In this document: positions 1 through 8,802 of the stretch, one piece after another
Layout of the letters: each line of letters begins with the position of its first letter
How positions within the stretch are numbered: position 1 is the first letter of the stretch
Origin: an uncultured Fidelibacterota bacterium
Lineage (GTDB): Bacteria; Fidelibacterota; Marinisomatia; Marinisomatales; UBA1611
DNA length: 39,407 bases
NCBI GenBank assembly: GCA_902611135.1
Contig: CACLYL010000008.1
Span: 1 to 39,407, forward strand
Direction of reading: 5' to 3'
The notes under the pieces: model-generated
Seen by the model: only the letters and a program-made list of their open reading frames with translations
What the model was told of the DNA's origin: nothing
Databases searched by the model: none
Translations under genes and position numbers: made by a program

Positions 1-277
1 CATTCCAATTGACTATAAGGTAATCAGATTTATTAATTACTGCATTAAGGTCAAGATCGATAATCTCTCTCATCAGAAGTCTATAATCCTCAGGATTATT
101 GAGTTTCATAGAGCGGAAAGAATCATTATTTTTATCTTTTATTATACTTTTGGTTTCTTTTACTGGATCAAATACTTCATGGTCCAATTTTTCTTTCAAC
201 CATTTGGTCATTTCTATACGCCAGTCAGCTCCATCATTTACGGCGTTTTCAATTGGTCCGGACAAATATGCAATCAT
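1..277 (-). CDS. Nucleoside 2-deoxyribosyltransferase-like protein, N-terminal part
   Basis: The gene runs off the left edge of the window, so only the first 92 residues are seen. The protein opens with MIAYLSGPIENA, the beta-strand plus glycine loop typical of the nucleoside 2-deoxyribosyltransferase superfamily, where it contacts the nucleotide. It continues with a W-x-x-x-M-x-x-W-L helix, an F-D-P segment near residue 37, and a hydrophobic strand SDYLIVNWN at the edge, which in the family leads into the substrate-binding loop. The enzyme class exchanges or hydrolyses the base of deoxynucleosides; whether this member is catalytic cannot be judged because the C-terminal half is missing. The ATG at 277 is the first start that keeps the YLSGPIE strand at the N-terminus. 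The next gene in from the right (375-560) is on the same strand, so the two may be co-transcribed. Confidence 0.7.
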   Translation of the reverse strand, partial: MIAYLSGPIENAVNDGADWRIEMTKWLKEKLDHEVFDPVKETKSIIKDKNNDSFRSMKLNNPEDYRLLMREIIDLDLNAVINKSDYLIVNWN

Positions 278-374
278 AGTTATGTTTGTAGAATTTCCCG
301 CGGAATGACTGAATTAATATCATTTGATATGATATTGGAACAGACATATAATGTTATTGTAAATTCTTTTTTTT

Positions 375-560
375 TTATTCGTTACCATCTCTTACCTCGA
401 GAACAGTTATATTTTTGGAATTTATTTTTACTTTTATCATATTGGGGTTGCAACAGACATCGCAGTCCCAAATGTCGGTTAGAACGCCCTCAAAATCCTT
501 TGTTTCTAGATAAAAACTAAAATTTTCGAAGCAGAAAAAGCAAATAATTTGAATTTCCAT
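375..560 (-). CDS. CPXCG-type cysteine-rich small protein
   Basis: A 61-residue protein that matches the pattern of the CPXCG cysteine-rich family (small proteins of unknown role): a CxxC pair close to the N-terminus, an acidic stretch, a DCxVCCxP motif near the middle, and a strand-rich tail ending in acidic residues. Here the first motif is C-F-F-C-F instead of the usual C-P-Y-C-G, while DCDVCCNP is intact. The four cysteines likely bind one zinc ion; that is inferred from spacing. It starts at an ATG at 560 and lies 97 bases upstream of the deoxyribosyltransferase-like gene on the same strand. The family has no established biochemical function. Confidence 0.7.
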   Translation of the reverse strand: MEIQIICFFCFENFSFYLETKDFEGVLTDIWDCDVCCNPNMIKVKINSKNITVLEVRDGNE

Positions 561-673
561 CTAAACTATTGATTATTTAAGAATACAACATACACAAAAT
601 AACAAAATAACTAAACTTTCATCAAATAAAATGTAAATTGAATAAACATCACGAATTATACATTTAGTTTAAT

Positions 674-1660
674 TTAAAAATCTAAATCAGGGTAAAATTT
701 AATTCTTTGGTCTTTTTTAATTTTCAATTTAAGATTTGTTTGTACATCAATAAAAATCCCATTCCAATCAACTACCATTTGGTAGTTAAACCCTACCTCC
801 CTAACACTCTTAACAATGCCTTCAAAAGATTTATTTTGATCACCCACTAATCCTTCTACTTTGAATTGTTCAGGACGAATACATACATATTGTATATTAT
901 CATCAGTGCTCAAAAAACTACGTTTTGAGTCTTTTAAATACTTTAACGGTATGAAATTAGCTTTTCCAAATAATAATGCAGTTTGTTTAGAATTTGGATT
1001 TTTAAAAACTTCATTTGGTACTCCCTCTTGAATAATGCGTCCTTTTTCTAAAACTATTAACCTGTCAGAAAATTCCATCGCATCATGTATATCATGTGTA
1101 ACGATAAGAGCTGTAGTTTTTGATTCTATCAGTAACTTTTTTACGATTTGTCTCAAGCTAAATTTTAACTCATAATCAAGATTACTTAACGGTTCATCCA
1201 TTAACAAGATACCAGGCTTAACTGCTATAGATCGAACAATTGCGATACGTTGTTGCTCTCCGCCGGAGCATTGATGAGGAAATTTCTTTAAAAGGGTATT
1301 AATTCCTGCAATATTGATCAGGTCTTTAATTTTTGAATCGGACTTTAATGCATTTTTACCTAAATATATATTTTCTTCTACCGTTAAATTTGGAAACAAA
1401 GCATAATCTTGAAAAACCAGAGAACAATTTCTTTTTTCTGGATTTATAAAAGTGTTTCCATCATTCACAGTTTTATTTTTTAGTTCTATTTTTCCTCTCA
1501 TTGGTAGCTCTAGTCCAGCAATGATTCTGAGCAGGGTAGATTTACCGCTTCCGCTTTTACCTACAATAGTAACAATTTCTCCATTTTGTACCGTAAGGTT
1601 TATATCATCTAATATCAATTGGGCGTTATAATTTTTAGACAAATTTATTATTTTCAGCAT
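674..1660 (-). CDS. fbpC: Iron(III) ABC transporter ATP-binding protein
   Basis: Cytoplasmic ATPase that powers the permease encoded just upstream. All ABC landmarks are present: Walker A GKSGSGKST at about 34-42, Q-loop glutamine near 84 in FQDYALFP, signature CSGGEQQR at about 131-138 (Cys in place of the usual Leu), Walker B ILLMDEP at about 151-157, D-loop SNLD and switch histidine in VTHD near 189. At 328 residues it is longer than a bare ATPase. The extra C-terminal part, with an IRPEQF segment followed by strands, fits the TOBE-type regulatory domain of FbpC/PotA-like ATPases. It lies 5 bases downstream of the permease, so the two are surely co-transcribed. Iron as substrate rests on the binding protein of the same cluster. 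Confidence 0.9.
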   Translation of the reverse strand: MLKIINLSKNYNAQLILDDINLTVQNGEIVTIVGKSGSGKSTLLRIIAGLELPMRGKIELKNKTVNDGNTFINPEKRNCSLVFQDYALFPNLTVEENIYLGKNALKSDSKIKDLINIAGINTLLKKFPHQCSGGEQQRIAIVRSIAVKPGILLMDEPLSNLDYELKFSLRQIVKKLLIESKTTALIVTHDIHDAMEFSDRLIVLEKGRIIQEGVPNEVFKNPNSKQTALLFGKANFIPLKYLKDSKRSFLSTDDNIQYVCIRPEQFKVEGLVGDQNKSFEGIVKSVREVGFNYQMVVDWNGIFIDVQTNLKLKIKKDQRIKFYPDLDF

Positions 1661-1665
1661 AATAT

Positions 1666-3222
1666 CTATTGCTGCCCATTTAATTGCTTAGAAATTACAA
1701 ATAGAGCAGGAAATGAAATTAATATAATTAATAATGATGAAAGTGAAGATTGAAAAAAATTTGCTTGATTTATTAAGTCATATGTTAATGTTGAAAGTGT
1801 ATCAAAATTGAATGGTCGAAGGATCAAAGTAAGAGGAAGTTCTTTAGTAATATCAATAAATACCAATAAAACAGAGAGCAAAATTGGCTTTTTTAATATT
1901 GGAATATTAATTTTAAAAATGGAATAACCAATCCTTCTTTTCATTAATCGAGCTGCTTGATTAATTGTTAAACATTGCTTTTCCATACTTGCTTCCAAGG
2001 GTTGCCATGCAACAGCTAAAAAACGAATTAGGTATGCAAATGTAAGACCAAAAACAGTTCCTGTTAATGTGATTAACGGCAAGTTGCTAAGTAATTTATC
2101 AAAGTTTAGAATACCTATGGCAATGATTGCTCCAGGCATAGAATATCCCAAAATAGTCAAAAAACCTAGTTTTTTCAAAAATTGATTATTATAAAAGTTC
2201 TTTATAAAGTTAATGAAAAAAGCAAAAGATGTAATTAAAAATGCTGATATTATTGAAAGAAGAACCGTATTTAACGTACCTCCAATAATATCTAGATTTG
2301 ATGAATCGAAATTTATATATAAAGCCCAGCTAATTAATCTTGTGAAGGGAACTATAAAACCAAAAATAATAGGAGTGCAACAAAATATCCATGCGAGAGC
2401 GGTCTTTTTTTTGGATAGAGAAATCCTTTTTAACCTGTACATTGTTCCTGTTTTGTTGTGATATCTTTCATTGCCTCTTAGCATCCGCTCTAAAATCAAA
2501 AACAAAAAGACGAAACTAAGTAAGAAGGTTGATATTTTAATAGCACTTGTAAGGTCGTTCATTCCAAACCATGATCTAAATATTCCGATTGTTAGTGTGG
2601 AAATTCCAAAATATTCTACAGCACCATAGTCATTTAAAGTTTCCATTATAACTAAACTTAAACCCGCAATTATTGCAGGTTTAAGTACCGGCAACATAAC
2701 CTTGAGAAAAGATTCAAATGGAGAAAATTTTAAAGTATAAGCTGCTTCAATTAATCGATTCCCTTGAATTGACAAAGATGCCTTTGTGGACAAATATATA
2801 TAAGGGTATAAAACAAAAGTAAACAAACTGATTACAACTGAGTAAATAACCAAGCTATCTATTAGAATTAAAAAGTTTGAACCATAATTTTCGCGTACCC
2901 AAATGTATATAGGATTAAAATAATCTAGGATATCATAATAACTGTATGCAATAATATATGTTGGAATGGTTAGTGGTATTATTAAGAGCCATTGAATAAT
3001 CTTTCTTCCGTAAAATTCATACACGCTTACAATCCAAGCAGTACCTACTCCAAAAATTAAACTTAATATTCCAACACCAATAACTAAAATGAGGGTGGAA
3101 AAAGTATACTTTAAAAGGAGAAACTCTTTTATATGGTTCCAATTATCAGAATATTGATAGGAGTTTAAAATTACTAAAGTCAAAGGTATAAAAGTTAATA
3201 GGCATAATAATTTTGACACCAA
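1666..3222 (-). CDS. fbpB: Iron(III) ABC transporter permease, two fused membrane domains
   Basis: A 518-residue inner-membrane protein with about a dozen hydrophobic segments. It has the duplicated layout of FbpB-type permeases: each half carries a cytoplasmic coupling loop that docks on the ATPase, one near EAAYTLKFSPFESFLKVMLP and a second near QAARLMKRRIGYSIFKINIP. These are EAA loops (E-A-A/Q-A-A followed by a hydrophobic strand). No ATG lies near the N-terminus. The frame is open upstream to an in-frame TAA, and the plausible starts are TTG at 3222 or GTG at 3219, with no strong ribosome binding site, so the exact start is uncertain. It sits 80 bases after the binding-protein gene and 5 bases before the ATPase gene. 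Confidence 0.88.
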   Translation of the reverse strand: MVSKLLCLLTFIPLTLVILNSYQYSDNWNHIKEFLLLKYTFSTLILVIGVGILSLIFGVGTAWIVSVYEFYGRKIIQWLLIIPLTIPTYIIAYSYYDILDYFNPIYIWVRENYGSNFLILIDSLVIYSVVISLFTFVLYPYIYLSTKASLSIQGNRLIEAAYTLKFSPFESFLKVMLPVLKPAIIAGLSLVIMETLNDYGAVEYFGISTLTIGIFRSWFGMNDLTSAIKISTFLLSFVFLFLILERMLRGNERYHNKTGTMYRLKRISLSKKKTALAWIFCCTPIIFGFIVPFTRLISWALYINFDSSNLDIIGGTLNTVLLSIISAFLITSFAFFINFIKNFYNNQFLKKLGFLTILGYSMPGAIIAIGILNFDKLLSNLPLITLTGTVFGLTFAYLIRFLAVAWQPLEASMEKQCLTINQAARLMKRRIGYSIFKINIPILKKPILLSVLLVFIDITKELPLTLILRPFNFDTLSTLTYDLINQANFFQSSLSSLLIILISFPALFVISKQLNGQQ

Positions 3223-3302
3223 AGTCAGAATATTAGCTTTAAAATAAAACTCATTTTTAAGGTAAGTAATGAAATTATTGATGATTTACAGACCTTTTAT
3301 GT

Positions 3303-4313
3303 TTATTCCCAACCAGCTTTGTCAAAGAGTTTTACAGCTTCAGCATTATTTTCACCAAGCTTAGATAGGTGGATTTTATCCGATTTAAAATTTCCCCACT
3401 TAGAAATCAAATCTGAATTGTTCTTATTCAAGCGTAAAGGGTATTCGTAATTATTTTTTGCAAATGTATTTTGACTAGATTCAAGAGTTAAAAATTCTAG
3501 GAAAAATATGGCTTCTGATTTGTTTTTGGAGCTTTTAGTAACTCCACCTCCGCTGACATTAATATGAGTTCCCCTATCATTTTGGTTTGGAAAAAGAATT
3601 GCAACCTTTTCGGCAACCTTTACATCATTTCCGTTTGATGAATTTTCAAGTAAGCCAACATAATATGTATTAACAACACCTATATCTGCTATTCCAGATG
3701 CAACAGCTCTTATCTGATCTCGGTCATTACCTCTAGGTTTTCTTGCCATATTTTCTCTGACAGACTTTACCCATTTTAATGCTTCATCTGATCCATTAGC
3801 TGTAATTATCGATGCCAACAAGGATTGGTTGTATATATTATTTGATGATCTGATTGCAAGCCGCCCTTTCCATTTTGGATTTGCTAGGTCTTCATATGAA
3901 CTTAATTCCCGGTTATTTACTCTCTCTTTAGAATATACAATTACCCTTGCTCGAACACTTAATCCAAACCAGTAATTATCCTTATCTCGCATCGATTCAG
4001 GAATGTTTCGAATTAGAACATCGGAACTTATTGATTGTAAAAGGCCTTTATTTTTTGCCCGATATAAGCGACCCGCGTCCACTGTCAACAATATATCCGC
4101 TGGAGAGTTCATACCTTCATTTTCTAATCGTTGGATTAATTGGTCTGCACTACCCTTAATTATGTTTATATCAATCCCGGTAAAATCGGTAAATTTTTGA
4201 AATAGGATTTTATCTGAATCATAATGACGATGAGTATAAATATTTATTTCACTATATAAAATATTTTGAAAATGTATTATTGTTAAAACTAGTATTAATA
4301 TTGTATTGAGCAT
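3303..4313 (-). CDS. fbpA: Iron(III) ABC transporter substrate-binding protein
   Basis: Periplasmic binding protein of the FbpA/FutA type, 336 residues from the chosen start. It begins with a hydrophobic export signal of about 20 residues, followed by the first strand of the mature protein (INIYTHRHYDSD), very like FbpA family members. A paired tyrosine in NTYYVG at about 217-218 matches the iron-coordinating tyrosines of this family, which supports ferric iron as ligand. A TTG-initiated frame extends upstream to 4361, but the ATG at 4313 is better because it is preceded by a strong GGGAGG ribosome binding site and leaves a normal signal peptide. It is the first gene of a three-gene transport operon. 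I saw no convincing Fur box upstream. Confidence 0.88.
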   Translation of the reverse strand: MLNTILILVLTIIHFQNILYSEINIYTHRHYDSDKILFQKFTDFTGIDINIIKGSADQLIQRLENEGMNSPADILLTVDAGRLYRAKNKGLLQSISSDVLIRNIPESMRDKDNYWFGLSVRARVIVYSKERVNNRELSSYEDLANPKWKGRLAIRSSNNIYNQSLLASIITANGSDEALKWVKSVRENMARKPRGNDRDQIRAVASGIADIGVVNTYYVGLLENSSNGNDVKVAEKVAILFPNQNDRGTHINVSGGGVTKSSKNKSEAIFFLEFLTLESSQNTFAKNNYEYPLRLNKNNSDLISKWGNFKSDKIHLSKLGENNAEAVKLFDKAGWE

Positions 4314-4318
4314 ACTAT

Positions 4319-4326
4319 CGGTCCTC
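4319..4326 (-). promoter_or_regulatory. Ribosome binding site deciding the fbpA start
   Basis: On the minus strand the bases read AGGGAGGACC just before ATAGTATG, a strong Shine-Dalgarno match a few bases upstream of the ATG at 4313. It argues for that ATG over the upstream TTG at 4361. Confidence 0.7.
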
Positions 4327-4508
4327 CCTGTTATATAGAATGGATCTGCCTCCCATAACAAATTAATTCTTTATCGGTTATATCTAATATTGAAATTTAA
4401 TATTGGATTTACTAAACAATTGATATTAAAAGTGGTCATATTTAGGTACTATTTGACTAAAGATAAAACCCTTTTGAATTTTTAGTATTTATATGTTTAA
4501 GTTGATAA

Positions 4509-4712
4509 ATGAAATATATTACACATATTAAAGATGCTTTTTTTGTTTTAATAATAGTTTATCTATCTGTTACAGTTACTGAAAATGTCCTGATGTTAAA
4601 ACAACTGAGATCTCAACTTGAACAAACCAAAGAAAACTTATATCAAACAAATATTGTCATAGAGCAAATGCAAAAAAAACTAAAGGAAAGTTTAATCCAT
4701 TACAGCTTTTAG
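4509..4712 (+). CDS. Small single-span membrane protein with coiled coil
   Basis: A 67-residue predicted protein. Residues about 8-28 are strongly hydrophobic and could span the membrane once. The rest (about 31-60) is a Leu/Gln/Lys/Glu-rich helix with heptad-like spacing, likely a short coiled coil. I do not recognise a family. It is divergent from the iron transporter and convergent with the next gene. The ribosome binding site is weak, so coding is supported mainly by the clean transmembrane plus coiled-coil layout. Confidence 0.45.
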   Translation: MKYITHIKDAFFVLIIVYLSVTVTENVLMLKQLRSQLEQTKENLYQTNIVIEQMQKKLKESLIHYSF

Positions 4713-4733
4713 TAGATTTTATTTCATGTTAAT

Positions 4734-5978
4734 CTAATTATAATGATCTGACAGTTTTTCGATTACAATTTTTGGTATCCTTTTGGCGGCTCTCATATTT
4801 AACTCGCTCCTTGATGGTGCAAAACGGTCTTTTGCTTTTATCAAAGTACTATATTTAGAGTTTAGAGCTCGCTTATCCCCTTCATATGTTGCCCATTCAT
4901 GAAAAAACTTTTCTTTTTCTTTAACAATATCGGAGAAAAGAATTTTGCTATCGTTAATATCTACTATTTTATATGAAAAGGTTAAGATGGATTTAGCACT
5001 CTTTTTATAATGCTTAATCTCAGCTGTAACTTTTTCTTTTTTTTTTCTGGTTTTTTCAACCCCATTTTCATCCAAATATGTTTCTTTTCCAACTGTGATT
5101 TCTTTTTCTTGTATTATGTTTTCATTTAAAATTGTTTCAGTTGGGCGATGAACAATATTTAAAGATGCACTCATGATATGGTTTGCGCCAGATAACGTTG
5201 CTACTTTTAAATATTTATTCTCTGTAATACCTGAATCCACCAGATTCCTCTCATTAATTATCGAACCTAATTGATCTCTTGTTACAAGTTGCAAAAACTC
5301 TTTCGAGTAATCGTTCTGAGAATTAATAATTTCTTCCCTCAGATAAATCACAATATTTCTATCACCATCAAAACGACTTACTAGCAGGGTAATGATTGCA
5401 GCTTTTCTTGTTTCCTCATAAAGGGCAATTGAATTTTTGTAGCCTGGCACAAAATCTTGAACCGCTTTGAAAGACTTTGCAGCTAATTTTTGACTATCCT
5501 TATCAGCACTTTTACGATGTTTAAGTCCCTTTAAATATTTAAAATCAGCAGCTAAAAAAGAAATCGTGTCTAACTTTTGACGGTAGTCAAAAGGAGCTAA
5601 ATCAATTCTATAATTGCCATTATTGTTTAAAAAAGAAACTAACGATCTTAATTCATTGTTTAGATTTTGAAGTCCGGAATATTGAAAATATAAATTTGGC
5701 CAATTGATATTATTTTCAGATTCAATATCCAGAATTTTCAGTTTATAATTATTTCGTGATTTAATGAAAGCATTTTCAAAAAGCTCAATCACTGACTTTT
5801 TTTGAAAGTTATTTTTAATTGATTTTGAAGCAAAAAAAACTGCCTGGTCATAGTTTCCATTTTTATAATATTTCTTTGCACTTTGATACTCACCATAACC
5901 ATCTATAAAGATGCTACAAGATAAAAAAAAACAGAACGCTAATAAAGTAAAGAAGTAACTTCGCATAATGGCCAACAT
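4734..5978 (-). CDS. Envelope protein with TPR-like N-terminus and CsgG-like C-terminus
   Basis: A 414-residue exported protein. A hydrophobic signal of about 20 residues ends in FFLSCS, so it may be a lipoprotein, though the lipobox is not ideal (Phe at -3). The segment at about 30-50 (YQSAKKYYKNGNYDQAVFFA) reads like one tetratricopeptide helix pair. The middle and C-terminal parts contain a run resembling the CsgG/ABA fold: a strand-helix with RDQLGSIINERNLVDSG, then SGANHIMSASL, comparable to the GAD-x-(hydrophobic)-x-G-x pattern of CsgG-like outer-membrane proteins. A charged K/E stretch near 300-320 interrupts the fold. ATG starts at 5978 and 5966 are both possible. Its function is unknown; the fold call is a pattern match by eye. 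Confidence 0.6.
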   Translation of the reverse strand: MLAIMRSYFFTLLAFCFFLSCSIFIDGYGEYQSAKKYYKNGNYDQAVFFASKSIKNNFQKKSVIELFENAFIKSRNNYKLKILDIESENNINWPNLYFQYSGLQNLNNELRSLVSFLNNNGNYRIDLAPFDYRQKLDTISFLAADFKYLKGLKHRKSADKDSQKLAAKSFKAVQDFVPGYKNSIALYEETRKAAIITLLVSRFDGDRNIVIYLREEIINSQNDYSKEFLQLVTRDQLGSIINERNLVDSGITENKYLKVATLSGANHIMSASLNIVHRPTETILNENIIQEKEITVGKETYLDENGVEKTRKKKEKVTAEIKHYKKSAKSILTFSYKIVDINDSKILFSDIVKEKEKFFHEWATYEGDKRALNSKYSTLIKAKDRFAPSRSELNMRAAKRIPKIVIEKLSDHYN

Positions 5979-6111
5979 ATAACTATTTTACTAAGGATAA
6001 ATTTAAATCCCCATTATTTTCTAAATTTGTTTTGATCTAAGAGAAAAGTAAAAAATATTCTTTGAAAATCTATATTTAACCAAAAACGTATTAAACAGGT
6101 TTTTGAGAAAA

Positions 6112-6942
6112 TTACCATTTATTTAAATCGACTTCCAATGGTCTATCAAAATAGCATGAAAAGTTTTGCCAGTTTATTTTCAGGGCATACACCTCGATAC
6201 CTTTATCAGCTGCATTATTTAAATATTTAGCGTAAACTGGATCTCCTTGCCAATTGGCTTTGAATAAATTGCAATCTGACCTATTCACCACAAAAATAAT
6301 TGCAAACTTAAACCTCCCCTTATCCCTTATCATAGTATCTAATTGACGAATAGATCGCTCAGAGACTACTTTTTTGTTTTTGTAGTTCTGTTTTCTTTCC
6401 CCAAATGGATATATACCTGATCTGATAAAGGGTTTTGATTTATCGTAAAATGGTAATTTATAATGATCCTGATTGATATTTGGATTGTAACTTGCACAGA
6501 CTACATTTTTTATCTCAATAATAATGATTTCGTTTTTACTATTTTTTAAATATAAATCTCCCCTATAGTCAATCTCTTTTGGTTTCTCTGTTAATTGATA
6601 ACCATTAAAAGGATTCCATAGATTTTTCATAATAATGCTTTTGCAAATTTTCTCAGCCGTAAATGGATTGGCTCCTATGATTACTTTTCCATACACTTTA
6701 TCATCAAACTTGACTAATTGAGCAATAAAGTCAGTCTTTGAGTTCTCATTGGATAAAGTCGCATAGATCTTGGATCCATTATTACATTGCTCTCCAAGAT
6801 TCAAGAAAGGGGTATGGACCAAAACCTTTCTACCAGTCTTTGTAACTGCATCCGCTACATATGGAGATTTAATTATTTTTGAAGGTCGGTTACTCAGTAT
6901 TAGAAGGACTGCTTTATCGAGAATACCTGTTAATTTATGCAT
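6112..6942 (-). CDS. sfsA: SfsA-family DNA-binding protein/nuclease
   Basis: A 276-residue SfsA-like protein; the E. coli member is about 234. The N-terminal part (about 25-100) matches the OB-like half: VLVHTPFLNLGE, then a strand-rich stretch ending with GANPFTAEKI (GVNT-like). The C-terminal half has the PD-(D/E)XK-like core with RGDLYL and a following IIIIEIKNV strand. It continues with RSIRQLDTMI and VVNRSDCNLF, then a DPVYAKYLNNAADKGIEVYA segment that is near-diagnostic for SfsA. Members bind DNA, and nuclease activity has been proposed. The invariant Asp and Glu-x-Lys are both visible, so the site looks intact. The neighbours on the same strand are unrelated, so no pathway is suggested. 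Confidence 0.85.
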   Translation of the reverse strand: MHKLTGILDKAVLLILSNRPSKIIKSPYVADAVTKTGRKVLVHTPFLNLGEQCNNGSKIYATLSNENSKTDFIAQLVKFDDKVYGKVIIGANPFTAEKICKSIIMKNLWNPFNGYQLTEKPKEIDYRGDLYLKNSKNEIIIIEIKNVVCASYNPNINQDHYKLPFYDKSKPFIRSGIYPFGERKQNYKNKKVVSERSIRQLDTMIRDKGRFKFAIIFVVNRSDCNLFKANWQGDPVYAKYLNNAADKGIEVYALKINWQNFSCYFDRPLEVDLNKW

Positions 6943-6981
6943 CGGATTAGTTTTTAATTGAAAATTATATATGCTTTCAAT

Positions 6982-7788
6982 CTATTTTAATAAAATCATC
7001 TTTTTCATTTGAATATTATTATTTGACTTGATTTGATAAAGATATACCCCCGCAGGAACTTTTTTTCCCAAATTATCGGTTGCATCCCATTTAATTAAAT
7101 TAACCCCGAAAGAAGGTTTGTTCTTCAACAGATTTTTGATTAATCCACCCCTTAAATCGTATACACTTAGTTCGATACTTTGATCAACAGGAGCACTGTA
7201 CTTTATGATTGTCCAGGGATTAAAAGGATTTGGATAATTTTTATATAAGGTAAGATTTTGACAAAGATAATCATTGTTAATTGTAGATAAATCTGAAAAC
7301 GCAACAATATTGCTCGTAATATATACATCATCACCACCTGTTCCGTTTGAACCTCCAGTAGCTAAGCCAGATACACTGAATGTTATATTTCCAGAATTTT
7401 CATCTGGAGATAACCACTCAAAAATCCATGATCCTGATGTTGTTCTTGAATTCTGTTGAATATATGAGTTGTTTAATTCAAGGTTACTAGATTCAGAGCT
7501 AATTAAAAATTGACCAACTGGTCCACTCTCATTTTGAGCGGCTGCTTGAAACCCGTAACCTCTCGCACTAGTTCCTGTAACTACAACTTCTATAGTATAA
7601 ATCTCATCTAGGGAATAGTTCGATGGTAATTGACTAAAATAGACAGATCCACTGCCTTCATTTACATTCCCAGAGTGACAGGTAGTACAATTTCTATACT
7701 GCGGAGCATTATTTGCATATCCTGAAGGTGGACCACTGCTGTTGCCATTCAAAATTGTGACGAATAAAAAAATGCTGACAGTTATCAT
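6982..7788 (-). CDS. Secreted CxxCH protein with type IX sorting tail
   Basis: A 268-residue exported protein. After an N-terminal hydrophobic signal it carries C-T-T-C-H near residue 34, a single c-type haem attachment motif, inside a segment (YRNCTTCHSG) typical of the choice-of-anchor V domain proteins of Bacteroidota and relatives. A beta-rich, Ser/Gly-rich region follows that resembles the reeler/choice-of-anchor fold. The C-terminus has NYPNPFNPWT, SVYDLRGG and GVYLYQI, then a KKMILLK end, which is the type IX secretion type A sorting domain. It is therefore likely to be exported across the outer membrane and attached to the surface. It is divergent from the exonuclease gene at 7947. 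Function is unknown. Confidence 0.8.
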   Translation of the reverse strand: MITVSIFLFVTILNGNSSGPPSGYANNAPQYRNCTTCHSGNVNEGSGSVYFSQLPSNYSLDEIYTIEVVVTGTSARGYGFQAAAQNESGPVGQFLISSESSNLELNNSYIQQNSRTTSGSWIFEWLSPDENSGNITFSVSGLATGGSNGTGGDDVYITSNIVAFSDLSTINNDYLCQNLTLYKNYPNPFNPWTIIKYSAPVDQSIELSVYDLRGGLIKNLLKNKPSFGVNLIKWDATDNLGKKVPAGVYLYQIKSNNNIQMKKMILLK

Positions 7789-7946
7789 TATTTAAACTAC
7801 GAATAAATAAACAACAAGTTCTAAACTCTTAGTTAGAATTTTATAAAATTTCATCTAGTTAATAGATATTAAAATCTATTCTTGACCTTATTAATCATGG
7901 ATATTCGTAAATTTTAATGATTTCATTCTAAGAAAATAAAGTTCAA

Positions 7947-8786
7947 ATGATAACAAATACATTTTTACACTTTAAAGGAATAGGTAAAAGCAAAGAAAAA
8001 GCTTTTTGGAAAGAATCCATTTACAACTGGGGTGATTTAATGAAAATTTTTTCACTAGTGACAGGACCCTTTTATAATAATATAAAAAAGTCTGATTTAC
8101 AAAAATCATTCAAATCCTTAAAAACAAATGATATTAAATATTTTGCAGAGAGACTACCAATAAATCAACATTGGAGACTTTTTAGGGAATTTAAATCAAA
8201 GTGCCTTTATCTAGACATAGAAACAACTGGTTCAAATAAATTTCCAAATGAAATAACAACAATATCCACCTATGACGGAAAAAGAGTCAAATACTATGTG
8301 AATGGCATAAATTTAGAAGAATTTAAAAATGATATTTTTGATTACAACCTTTTAATTACTTATAATGGAAAATCATTTGATATACCATTTATAGAGAGAT
8401 ACTTTAATATTGATTTAGATTTGTACCAAATTGATTTAAGGTATGTATTTAAAAGCCTTGATTTCAAAGGAGGTTTAAAACTTATTGAGAAAAATTTAGG
8501 TATAGATCGAGGAGACCTTATTGATGTAAATGGGCTTTTTGCCATTCATCTTTGGAATGAATACATATTCAATAATAATAAAGAAGCACTTAACACATTA
8601 ATTGCTTATAATATTGAAGACACAATTAATCTTGAAACCTTAATGCATATTGGCTACAATTTAAAAGTAAAAGCATCGGGTCTTCAAAATTTTAAAAAAC
8701 TAGAAATACCCACTAAACCAAAACATCATTTTCTACCCGACAATGAGTTAATTAGAAAATTGAAAGTGGATTTAAAATACTTTTAG
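7947..8786 (+). CDS. RNase H-like (DEDD) exonuclease-domain protein, YprB type
   Basis: A 279-residue protein with the ribonuclease H-like exonuclease fold of the YprB type. The DEDD residues are visible: D and E in LDIETTG at about 94, D in YNGKSFDIPF near 142, and the last D in YNIEDT near 226, just after a helix with Asn and Ala, preceded by Tyr. This suggests a 3' to 5' DNA or RNA exonuclease using two metal ions. The N-terminal 80 residues, including an FKGIGKSKEKAFW segment reminiscent of a helix-hairpin-helix DNA-binding motif, are typical of this family. It is the only plus-strand gene in this stretch. The ATG at 7947 has no strong ribosome binding site. Confidence 0.85.
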   Translation: MITNTFLHFKGIGKSKEKAFWKESIYNWGDLMKIFSLVTGPFYNNIKKSDLQKSFKSLKTNDIKYFAERLPINQHWRLFREFKSKCLYLDIETTGSNKFPNEITTISTYDGKRVKYYVNGINLEEFKNDIFDYNLLITYNGKSFDIPFIERYFNIDLDLYQIDLRYVFKSLDFKGGLKLIEKNLGIDRGDLIDVNGLFAIHLWNEYIFNNNKEALNTLIAYNIEDTINLETLMHIGYNLKVKASGLQNFKKLEIPTKPKHHFLPDNELIRKLKVDLKYF

Positions 8787-8802
8787 AGTTTTTGAAAGGG
8801 TT

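Noticed and set aside
179-520. Plus-strand frames near the left end
   Set aside because: They are antisense to the deoxyribosyltransferase-like and CPXCG genes, which have clear family motifs.
2213-2461. Plus-strand frame inside the permease gene
   Set aside because: Shadow of the minus-strand permease; no family motifs or start signal.
4384-4406. Direct repeat TAATATTG twice upstream of fbpA, considered as a regulator site (for example Fur)
   Set aside because: It does not resemble a Fur box, and AT-rich DNA gives such repeats by chance.
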